From: Salvia splendens
Lineage: Eukaryota > Streptophyta > Magnoliopsida > Lamiales > Lamiaceae
DNA length: 64,000 nucleotides
Direction of reading: 5' to 3'
Assembly (NCBI RefSeq): GCF_004379255.2
Contig: NC_056033.1
Location: 5,064,172 to 5,128,171 of the forward strand
Position 1 is the stretch's first letter. Each line of letters opens with the position of its first letter. Shown here one piece after another: positions 44,391 through 53,310 of this stretch. The notes beneath the pieces are model-generated. The model saw only the letters and a list, made by a program, of their open reading frames with translations. It was not told the DNA's origin and did not search any database. The position numbers and the translations under genes are program-made.

Positions 44391-44715
44391 ATTACATTCC
44401 GAACGAATGGGCAAAAGGGGTGTTGAGCAGCAAAGAGGAGTTGAGTGAAGAGAGCGTAGATGAAGTTGTGCAAGAATTCATCAACGATTTGAAAGAGGGA
44501 AGAGTGGAAGAGAAGCAGTGGCCTCCTCACCTTGCAGCCTACAAAGTGTCGAAAGCAGCCGGGGTAGGCTTCGCTAGGACGGATATTACATTCAATCGCG
44601 GCCCCACTGAGTGGAGTCGAAGCTGCTGAAGCTCCAGTGAAGATGGATGGCGTTGCTGCCCCATGGAGGGCCATCAGGCAGCTTCTTCCATCGCTGGGAA
44701 GCATTGTCTTTGTGA
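44391..44715 (+). pseudogene. Short-chain dehydrogenase/reductase remnant (menthol dehydrogenase-like)
   Basis: The frame from about 44393 reads IPNEWAKGVLSSKEELSEES, DEVVQEFINDLKEG and WPPHLAAYKVSKAA. This is the region around the Tyr-x3-Lys active site (YKVSK) of plant salutaridine/(+)-neomenthol-type reductases. It then skips about 25 expected residues and resumes at FARTDITFNRGP, then EAAEAPVKM. After a one-base shift the end reads MALLPHGGPSGSFFHRWEAL, with stop at 44713-44715. The whole N-terminal Rossmann part is missing. The internal deletion, frameshift and missing 5' half show a dead fragment. No intact parent lies in the window. Confidence 0.8.
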
Positions 44716-45207
44716 CTTCTTTAGTGTTGATTTCATATAATTGCTCAACGCTTATTACACTATTTCTTCCATCTATGGGAAGCTACATGTATAAATGGAT
44801 TTGAGTTGATATTTTCATTTTGTGTAGGAGAGCTTCCAATTTATTGTGTTATACTACTATTCGATGATATAGATGTTCCGACAATCATTGTAAACAAAAA
44901 AAGTTTTACCCCCTTCGTCTGTATGTTAGAATCATACAAATGGAGGCAATCTGAGTCTTCACACACGCCGTTGAATAAGAAGGCGCTTGTCGGGCAGCCC
45001 CTTTCGCTTCTGTCGGAGGTCTGATTCAGTAGCCTTATAACCTTCTCTTGCCTTTCCAAATTAAGTTAGAAGAATTGCATCATTCGGAACACACAAAACG
45101 CATTACTAAATTAGCAGCGTTACATCTTTCAATTTAAAAGGAGATACTAAGGTGACGTAAATTTCAACCCAAAATTTTGCTCCTTATTCGCCATAGCTGA
45201 GACAATG

Positions 45208-47629
45208 TCATTCCAGATTGTAGGATCGTTTAGCTGCGGAAAGAGTGTTGGAGAGAAGCATTGCTATGGTCATAGGCCCAACTCCCCCAGGAACTGGGGT
45301 GATGGCTGAAGCAATCTTGCTAGCCTCCTCATAACATACGTCTCCAACGAGCCGATATCCACGACTGCAGCTCGTGTCCTGTTGTGCAAAAAAACACGAA
45401 TTTAGCACGCAAAGAAAAAACTACAATGAGGAAGGGCATTCCAACAATAAAAGGCAAACCTCAACTGGATTGATTCCAACATCGATGACAACAGCACCAG
45501 GCTTGATCCAGCTACCTCTGACCATGTTTGGCTGCCCCACTGCCGTGATTACAATGTCTGCTTCTCTAGTGATAGCCTCAGGATTCTTTGTTCTTGAGTG
45601 GACGACTGTAACAGTGGCATCTTCCCTCTACAGAGCAAGAAACATTAGATTGAAGTCAAGTTTGATCGAGTTGGTAAGTTATTTTTTAAGGTTCTGAGTA
45701 GAGTATCATGTTACTTGCAAGAGAAGGGAGGCTGGCATTCCGACAATATTACTCCTGCCTATTACAACGGCCCTCTTTCCCTTGATTGGGACACCATATC
45801 TGTGCAACAACTCTATGCATCCTTTGGGCGTACACGGAACAAATAGTGGTTCTCTATCTCTCATTGCCAGGCGGCCAATATTCAGTGGGCTAAATCCATC
45901 AACATCTTTGTCAATGCAGACAGCATTCAAGATATTTTGCTCATTCATATGCTGGCAGAAGACACAAGAGATCAAGAGATATAATGATATTTCATAATCA
46001 GGAGGCATTAACGAAGAAAAATTATGAACTCTTTTTTACATATAGAGCAATCTGAGGAAATGGTTGCTGAGGTTATACTTCATTTACACGACTACAATAA
46101 TACAAGACATATCTTGTACGACAAAGGTGTCAAATATGCTTACTGAATTGCATGTGCTGTCAGGAACATCACAAATTTGTCTGAGCCAAATCTACTAGAA
46201 GAATTTAACGTGTACTTAGTTGCTATTATATCAAATATATATTCTCTAACTCTGTGTTAGCAATTTGCATAATTAATGAGGCAAATCAGAGTACAAACCC
46301 ACAGGAAACATAATAGTCAAATTTGGAGACTTACGGAAGGTAGAGGTAACTGAACAAGGATACCATTAACTGCAGGATCATCGTTGAAGGCTGAGATATG
46401 CTGAAGGACTTCTTGTTCTGAGCAGTCTTCAGCTAAGTGTACTTCGTATGACTTGATCCCAACTGATTCACAGGCTTTTTTCTTGTTGCGTACATAAGTG
46501 GCAGAATCCTTCCGCTCTCCAACAAGAATAACAGCCAGTCCAGGAACAACACCGCTAGATTCCTTCATTTTTGATATTTCAGCAGCTATTTCCTCTCTGA
46601 TCGTTTTGGCAGTTGCTTTTCCATCAATAACCTTAGCAAATGCCTCAGTGACCAAAGCAGCTGTATAACCACCCATGTGAAATATGAATTTGTTCAAAAT
46701 AACAACTACTACTGCATGTGTTCCAGAGTTATAAGAAGATATGCAATGCAGTGAATACAGAATATCCATAATACATCACCAACCACTGCCACAATAAATG
46801 TCTCATTTTACTTAAACATGTTACTAATATTAAACAAGAGCCTAAATAGAGTAAGATATCAGTAAGCCTCATAAAAATCCTACAAAAGGGAAGCTTGATA
46901 CTGTACTCAGTTCATTTGCAAATGAGCCTACCAAGCTCAATCTTACCACATATATAAAGTAAAGCAAAGACTGATCATAGTTGAGTTATTAAAAAAGGTA
47001 TTCCTTCACTTGTTTGTGTATTAAGCCATAATTGCACACTAGCTAAATTCACTATCATCACTACTTAATCTGGTTTATAAAGTGTAACTCGAAAAATAGT
47101 GCAGGCGATACAAGTACAAATACAGTTAAATACAAGAAAAACAAAACCCAACTCGGGGTTCTGAACACAAACAAGCTATGGCTTTACCATCAAGTCTCCA
47201 AGAAGAAATTAAACTACTATAAACCATTTTTTATAATTCACCAGCATTCCTCTTACCCAAAGAAATCCGGAAATCTAGAGCCGATTGTTTCAGTAGGAAA
47301 TTCGATAACTGATCCTAAATTGTCACACGACCACATAAAGATCATCCATATGCACACTCCAATTCAGGCGCAGATGTAATTGAGCACTAACTAACCAATG
47401 CACAAAAATTGAGCAAATATGAGCAGAAAAGCATGCGCTCACCATTTACAACGGACGAATTGCTGCAGGAGGCGTAAGTTTTGATAGCTCTACTGCTCGT
47501 TCTGAGGAAGGCGGGAGAACTCCGCGAGGCGCGCACCTGGACGGGGGTCGTAATGAAAACTCGGCGTGAGCAGCCATCTGAGGCGGCGGCGGTTCCGAAC
47601 ATAGCGGCGGAGGAGGAGGCGGATGCCAT
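45208..47629 (-). CDS. FOLD4: Plastid bifunctional methylenetetrahydrofolate dehydrogenase/cyclohydrolase, 5 exons
   Basis: Exons (minus) 47629-47443, 46660-46335, 45951-45715, 45627-45460 and 45378-45208 give 362 residues. The enzyme interconverts 5,10-methylene-, 5,10-methenyl- and 10-formyl-tetrahydrofolate. The first exon is a Ser/Ala/Arg-rich presequence ([19 protein letters not shown]...) matching the plastid isoform. Family motifs are [20 protein letters not shown] (catalytic Tyr and Lys), [40 protein letters not shown] (NADP loop), [32 protein letters not shown] and [17 protein letters not shown]. The fourth intron has the slightly weak donor gag|gtttgc. A PIF element begins 143 bases upstream of the start codon, so the promoter or 5' UTR has been displaced or rebuilt. 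Confidence 0.94.
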
Positions 47630-47771
47630 CTTGAGATGAAGGAAATGGAGCCGGAATCTAAGCCCTATGCTTGCTCTTCGGCTTTTGCTTTGATTAATGA
47701 ATGAATAAATGAATGTGAATTAGGGTTCTAGAAGTGATTTAAAGGGGGAAATGGCAAAAGGAGGGGGCTGA

Positions 47772-49834
47772 GAGCATCTCCAATGCACGGATGTCTCATT
47801 CGGACATCCACTAGGACTTCTCAAAAACACCTCATGCCACGTCACTAGGACTATTCATCCCACTGCCACGTCACTAAGACATCCCCTTCACAATCCGCCA
47901 TTCTCATCGCCCTTCCCACTAGGACTTCCTGCAATAAAAAAATCACAATTATTTATAAACGTAACGGAATTATAATTTTAACACGGAATACGGGAAAATT
48001 GCGAATGCTTCATTAAAAAAAATTACATAAAAAAAGGAAAAAAATTACATAATAAAAAAGAAAAAAAATTACATAATAAAAATAACATAATACGGGAAAT
48101 TTAGACTCGGCTCACTCCACGTTGTCCTCGTCGCTCGTGCCGCCCTCGCCCGTGCCGCCCCCGTCGTCCCCGCCGCTAATCTCGGCGCCATCATCTCCAA
48201 TGGGTGGCATCCCCAAATCGCGCCGACATCCATCGATGACATCCTTCAACATCCTTTTGTACACATGATCTGTCGTGCTATGCCACCTATGCATGGTCCG
48301 GACCAAACTAGTCGTTATCTGCGCGCGGGCGAGACGATCGTACTCTTCTGGGGGAGGAGGGGCCTCCGATTGGACCTCGAACGACCTGCTACCGTTGTTG
48401 CTTCCCCTAGCCTTCCGCTGCGCAGCCTTTTGCCCAATCGGGCGACGACGCCGGCGGGAGGCTGATTGAGGTAGCGGGGACACTTCCTCGGCTTCCGGGA
48501 GCTCGTGCGAACCAGCACTGCTGTTGTATTCACCGGAAGCGTTGATCTTCGTCCGCTTCTGCCAGCCCGATTCGACACCCCCACAAAACTTTTGGGAATC
48601 CTTCACCACGAGATAGGCCTCCCACTGGTCGAAATCTTTGAACTTCAAGGATCTGTCGGGGTACTGCGCCAAGGCACGGTTCTTCACATCCTCCTCGGAC
48701 ATACCCCTGGTTGCCTGGCGGAGATTGTTTCGGTAGAGGCCGGCAAATCGACTAAGCTTATGCCTCAACCGCTCCCACTGTTTCCGGCATTGGTCGGGCA
48801 CGCGACACTTCGCCCCAGCCGGTTTGTGTGTGAGGTAGGCTTCAGTGACGCGATGCCACAGTCTGTCAATATGCTGGTTAGCACCGACATAGGGATCATC
48901 GACTATTGAAACCCAAGCCTTCGAAAGCGCGACGTTTTCCCACACGCTCCAGACCGTCCTCTTTCCCGTCTCCTCATCATCCTCCTCCTCAGCCACCGTT
49001 CGCGAGGAAGAGCCCGTGGCTTTCCCCTTGCCCTTGCCCCTGCCACGGCCCTTGCCCCTGCCCCTTGCCGCTGTCCCCACATCATCGGGAGTCTCCATGA
49101 CTGGAGATAGCCCCAACTCCTCAAAAGAGAAAGTATCCATGCCGGTAAACTGATTCTCCGGAACAAAACTGGAGGGGGTATCAGTAGACAACATATCGAT
49201 AACCGGCCGATAGACATTGTCCGCTAGTGGTTCAGGGCCCCTGCCCTCCCTCAGGCTTGGTCTGCATCATCCCCGGCATCATCCCACTCATCCCCGTCAT
49301 ATTTGGGGTCATGCCACCCATCCCCGCTGCCCTGGGCATCATACTACCCATACCACCCATCTCACCCATCCAATTGTACACATTGCAATAAGGGGACATC
49401 ATACCACTCAACCCACTCATACCACCCATCCTACCCATTCCACCCATCCCGACATTGCTGGAACCGTTGTCGCATTTCCGCTAGAGTTTCCCTCCAGTTC
49501 GGCGGGAAACGCTCGCTCGTGGCGGGGGAGTTCCTGTCGTTCTCCATTAAGTAGAAATGAAATTTGTAGTAAAAGAAGAGAGAAACTTGTTAACACAAGT
49601 GGTGCGAATGAAATGAATTTCAACGAGCTGTATATATAGAGTTTAAAAAAAAATTAAATACCGGACGTCCGACCCACGCCACAATGGCGGACGTCCGCCC
49701 GCCCGTCACCCACACGTCCGAGGACATCCGACGTCCTTACGAGACGTCCGTATCCGAGTTGAAATGCCACAATGGCGGACATTCCGATCGCCCGTCGCGG
49801 ATGTCCGACCGGACGTCTGCCATTGGAGATGCTC
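47772..49834 (-). mobile_element. PIF/Harbinger element D carrying ORF1
   Basis: Termini gagcatctccaatgcacgg and (reversed) gagcatctccaatggcagacg are inverted and flanked by TGA (47769-47771, 49835-49837). The 2063-bp element carries an ORF1 gene on the minus strand but no transposase. Its subterminal regions are packed with ggacgtccg/ggacatccg palindromic words (47785-47815, 49665-49825). A TATA-like tgtatatatag lies at about 49629-49639. Confidence 0.9.
48112..49194 (-). CDS. PIF/Harbinger ORF1 (Myb/SANT-like DNA-binding protein)
   Basis: The open frame of 360 residues starts at an internal Met. Residues about 45-60 are Gly/Arg/Lys-rich (RGRGKGRGRGKGKGK). A SANT-like domain follows: WSVWENVALSKAWVSIVDDP, GANQHIDRLWHRVTEAYL, CRKQWERLRHKLSRFAGLY. 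Then FKDFDQWEAYLVVKDSQKF, a basic segment (SRRRRRPIGQKAAQRK), and an acidic Gly-rich tail. Coding sequence seems to extend upstream: 49232-49447 (minus) reads as a Met/Gly-rich frame (MGGMGRMGGMSGLSGMM), and 49547 gives MENDRNSPATSERFPPNW. These lie in different frames, so at least two frameshifts separate them and the full-length protein is probably lost. It acts with a transposase in trans in this superfamily. Confidence 0.78.
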   Translation of the reverse strand: MLSTDTPSSFVPENQFTGMDTFSFEELGLSPVMETPDDVGTAARGRGKGRGRGKGKGKATGSSSRTVAEEEDDEETGKRTVWSVWENVALSKAWVSIVDDPYVGANQHIDRLWHRVTEAYLTHKPAGAKCRVPDQCRKQWERLRHKLSRFAGLYRNNLRQATRGMSEEDVKNRALAQYPDRSLKFKDFDQWEAYLVVKDSQKFCGGVESGWQKRTKINASGEYNSSAGSHELPEAEEVSPLPQSASRRRRRPIGQKAAQRKARGSNNGSRSFEVQSEAPPPPEEYDRLARAQITTSLVRTMHRWHSTTDHVYKRMLKDVIDGCRRDLGMPPIGDDGAEISGGDDGGGTGEGGTSDEDNVE

Positions 49835-49837
49835 TGA

Positions 49838-49955
49838 GGTGCTCTGTTTCTGAATGGCGGTGGACAAATGTCAATGAAAAGATTTTGATGGAAACGCCGC
49901 CGTTTCATGGCGCTAGCTAATTCATAGCTCCAAATTTTAATCTTGGGAATAATAT
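49838..49955. other. Short spacer between element D and the TRIM
   Basis: 118 bases with no feature recognised. Confidence 0.4.
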
Positions 49956-50487
49956 TGATAGAAATCCATGGGTTCCATCCTAAAACCAATTGGTGATAGG
50001 AGGAGTGCCCATGAGACTTATATACTAGTTTCAGTTTTCTCTTGACTCTTGACACCGATGTGGGACAGTTATATATTATATTTTTATATTTCAATTGCCA
50101 ACACCCTCCCTCAAACTCTCCAAGGTGAACCTTGGAGGGGTTGGACTTTTTTTCTAGTTGGACTTTTTTTCTAATCGATTGGACAATCGGTCCAATTTTT
50201 TTTCGATCGGTTGGAACCACTTGGCCCAAATTTTCAGCCCAGTTATACTGCTGGGTCAGTCATTTTTTTCGGTTTCAGCCCAGATATACTGCTGGGTCAG
50301 TTAAATATGACCCACAGTCGGCGACCCGCTCTGATACCATGATAGAAATCCATGGGTTCCATCCTAAAACCAATTGGTGATAGGAGGAGTGCCCATGAGA
50401 CTTATATACTAGTTTCAGTTTTCTCTTGACTCTTGACACCGATGTGGGACAGTTATATATTATATTTTTATATTTCAATTGCCAACA
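49956..50487 (-). mobile_element. TRIM (terminal-repeat retrotransposon in miniature)
   Basis: Two 148-bp direct repeats, 49956-50103 and 50340-50487, appear identical. They read TGTTGG...CTATCA on the minus strand. The minus-strand primer-binding site tggtatcagagcggg abuts the right copy (50325-50339), and a polypurine tract gagggaggg abuts the left copy (50104-50112, reversed). The 5-bp target duplication aatat is perfect (49951-49955, 50488-50492). The 236-bp interior has no coding capacity but holds a duplicated word (cagcccag.tatactgctggg near 50238 and 50277). Identical LTRs and an exact duplication mean a very recent insertion. Confidence 0.92.
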
Positions 50488-50691
50488 AATATATTCGTTC
50501 TAGAAAATGAAATAGTACTTACTAATACTAATAGTTTCTTCATGCAAATTAATTGGATGTATAGCACAATATTTTTTTTAACAGAGATATCTTAATATCG
50601 GGGGCATACATCGTTATTCCTCGTTTTCGTAGTGAATAATGGAGTAATACAAACTACTATAAGTTCATTTCATAATCAGTATATATTTTTA

Positions 50692-51118
50692 GGAATATTG
50701 GTATCTAAAACCATGAACTTTGCCTAAAATTTGGTATTTTCCATGAACTTTAAAATTGGTATATAATATCACAAATTTTGTATTTTGTTTGGTATTTCCC
50801 AAACATACTCAAATAAGATATATCCATCCAAATCTTATTTTACGTAGGCAACAGTGATACATTTTATGATATTTTAAATCATTTTTTATGTTTACAACAT
50901 ATAGGATAAAAAGTCACAAAGAAAACCACGTTGATTTAATTGTGTCAAGTATGATAAAAAAAAAAGCATCGTAAGTTAGTCAAATATGGTACTCCAATAG
51001 ACATGTCGTAGGAAATACCAAACAAAATGTAAAATTTGTGATATTATATATCAATTTCAAAGTTCATGAGAAATATCAAATTTTAGTCAAAGTTTATGGT
51101 TTTAAGGACCAATTTCCC
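50692..51118. mobile_element. Foldback MULE-type MITE
   Basis: Long imperfect inverted arms: left ggaatattggtatctaaaac, right (reversed) gggaaattggtccttaaaac. Further paired words follow, such as catgaactttaaaattg/caatttcaaagttcatg and caaattttgtattttg/caaaatgtaaaatttg. Arms are at least 130 bp. A perfect 9-bp target duplication, atattttta, flanks it (50683-50691, 51119-51127). The 427-bp element codes for nothing. Confidence 0.88.
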
Positions 51119-51189
51119 ATATTTTTACCACTCACTAAATTATGGAGTAAAAATTAATATATATATAATGCACTGCGGATTTCAGACAT

Positions 51190-51640
51190 CACATGGCTTT
51201 GATCCGGAGTATGACTTTTCAGCGGCATGTTCGGTTCTCACACATCTACAGAGAAGGGAACCGAGCTGCTGATTTTCTTGTAGGTAAGGGGTTCAGACCC
51301 CTGCCCTTACTTACTATGATCCAATCTCTGCGCTTCGATATCTGAAGGCGCTGGTTAGGATGGACCAGCTGGGATATCCTAACTTCCGCTTCCGACGTAG
51401 AGATGTGGGTTGATCCAGCTTCTTTGGTGGTTGGTTTTGATAATTTTTCGTTTCTCCCTCGTATATATATAGTCAGTTTTTTTCCACTTGATAGTACGGA
51501 GGATCTTGACCTGTGGGACCTCTATTTGGCTTCTTCTTGTACTTGTTTAGATCCTAGTCACTTTTGGGCTAAGATCATGTTGTTAGAACATTTTATTTTG
51601 ATATTATTTACGGGTTAGAGGTATGCCTAAACCTCACGCC
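51190..51640 (+). pseudogene. LINE 3' fragment (RNase H-like C-terminus)
   Basis: The plus frame reads HMALIRSMTFQRHVRFSHIY then REGNRAADFLVGKGF. The SHxYREGNRxAD motif is the C-terminal end of the RNase H domain in plant non-LTR retrotransposons. An in-frame TGA follows at about 51342. Only this 3' piece is present, so it is probably a 5'-truncated insertion. A poly-A-like tail (ttttttataaaaaaaagg) occurs at 51653-51670. Confidence 0.6.
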
Positions 51641-51725
51641 CACAAAGAGCGTTTTTTTATAAAAAAAAGGTATACACAATTATATTCCTGGAAAATCCCC
51701 CACACAAAGTGTGTAATTAAACAAA

Positions 51726-52904
51726 TAAAGGTCAAAATTGATCCTAAACATATGATCACTTTACGATTTTAGTCTTAAACATTACGTTTTGAATTATTAC
51801 ATCCCACACATTTTAACGTGGGTCGAAATCAGTCCATTTTGGACGGCTTCGTTTAAAATTAACAGTCAACAGCTTTTAATCAAATTTTAAACTCTTAATT
51901 TTGACTATTAGTGCCCTTAACTTTTATTAATAACTAATTAATCTAAAATACTAAACAAGTGAATTAAAATACACAAAATGCAAATAAAAAAGATTATTGA
52001 TTGCAATTGTCTGCAAAATAAAAAACGCAAAAAAAAGGTTTTTCTTCTCTCCTACAATGAGGAAGAGCTCAAGCTTCCCTTTAGCAGATTCATCACTCTT
52101 TCTCTTATGCCTCACCCAACCTTCAACCCCCCGCCCTCTCCCCGATGATTGAGGACGATACGTACGTCGCTCGAGGCCACGTCCCCCTCGACGCCGGTTG
52201 ATGAGGACCCTGCACGACTCCCGACTGCGACTGTTCGGCAGCGATGGCGAACACGAACTTCAGCGACGAGGACGAGAGCATGCGCTCTCTGGCAAGCACG
52301 AGTTGCTGACGGCGGCAACCCGAAGAGGAGCAGGTGGATGAGAGGTACAACCGACGGTCGGCGACCTCGAAAGGGAGAAGAGCGATGGACGTTCTGGCAT
52401 CCCGATTCGGGGATGGAAGAAAAGAGAGACAGAGGAATTGGATGAACTGAATGAGAGAGAGAAAGATCAGAAAGATGAAGCGGGCGGCGCCGTATGCCGG
52501 TGACCGTCCGAGGCAGGCTGAGGCACTGTCGCTGGTGAAGAGGAGAGGGAGGCAGATGCTAAGGCTCACAATATGGGGATTCAATTGGAATAAAGATCTA
52601 ATAGGGCTCTTCAATTGGGAGAAAGATCTACTAGGGCTCTTCAAAGAAGATGAACCTTTGAACCAGGAAGAAGGAGAAGCATAAGAAAGATTTTTTTTAC
52701 TATTATTTTTAAAAAAATAAAATTTTCTAATCCGGTCATAATTGACTAAACAACAGTTGACGGTTAATTTTAAACGCCACCGACCAAAAAGAACCAAATC
52801 TGGTCCGTTTTCAAATGTGTAGGACGAGAAAATTCAAAACATAATGTAGAGGACAAAAATTGTAAAATAGTCATATGTTTTGGACCACAATTGGCCTTTA
52901 CTCC
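51726..52904. mobile_element. Pack-MULE-like element with captured sequence
   Basis: The terminal inverted repeats match those of the MULE at 31461-34610: left taaaggtcaaaattgatcc with acattacgttttgaatt; right end reversed ggagtaaaggccaattgtgg with acattatgttttgaatt. Flanking 9-mers ttaaacaaa (51717-51725) and ttaaagaaa (52905-52913) match at 8 of 9. The left end seems to have lost four bases (ggag). The interior 52030-52690 is GC-rich, unlike the arms, and unlike any transposase. Confidence 0.75.
52057..52690. other. Captured GC-rich sequence inside the MULE
   Basis: Both strands have medium ORFs. Plus 52057 reads MRKSSSFPLADSSLFLLCLT, like a signal peptide, but stops after 32 codons; plus 52149-52445 is basic; minus 52123-52797 is Ser/Leu-rich. 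None is recognisable, and stops break every candidate. The boundaries coincide with the inner ends of the terminal repeats. I take it as a captured host fragment of unknown parent, not a working gene. Confidence 0.4.
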
Positions 52905-53002
52905 TTAAAGAAATCAAACAACATAACTTGAAAACCTAAACCAAAACGTCGGAAAATCTTGGCTGTATAGTTAATTAATTAATTAACCAAAAAGAGAGAG
53001 AC

Positions 53003-53194
53003 CTAGTCATCCGCCTTCTCCTCAGCCTTCTCCTCCGCCTTCTCCTCAGCCTTCTCCTCAGCCTTCTCCTCCGCCTTCTCCTCAGCCTTCTCCTCAGCCT
53101 TCTCCTCCGCCTTCTCCTCCGCCTTCTCCTCAGCCTTCTCCTCCGCCTTCTCCTCCGCCTTCTCCTCCGCCTCCGCCTCCGCCTCGGGCTCAGG

Positions 53195-53240
<46 letters not shown>

Positions 53241-53310
53241 TGCTCAGGCTCGGGCTCAGGCTCAGGCTCGGGCTCGGTCTCGGGCTCGGGCTCGGGCTCA
53301 TCCGGATCCG
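53003..53310. repeat. Coding minisatellite in the LIM gene
   Basis: Plus-strand units of ccttctcctcc/agccttctcctc (12-bp AEEK-type codons) run to about 53165. Hexamers ggctca/ggctcg (EP dipeptides) run from about 53187 to 53300. The array stays in frame for the LIM protein. Arg-rich and Leu-rich open frames seen in other frames are consequences of the repeat. Confidence 0.9.

Noticed and set aside
48265..48909. Several plus-strand ORFs of 64-134 codons across the element D ORF1 gene
   Set aside because: They are antisense shadows of the minus-strand ORF1 (48112-49194); the minus frame has the SANT motif and the plus frames have no domain.
49232..49447. Met/Gly-rich minus-strand ORF of 71 codons considered as a separate gene
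   Set aside because: It is an upstream, frameshifted piece of the element D ORF1 region and not an independent gene.
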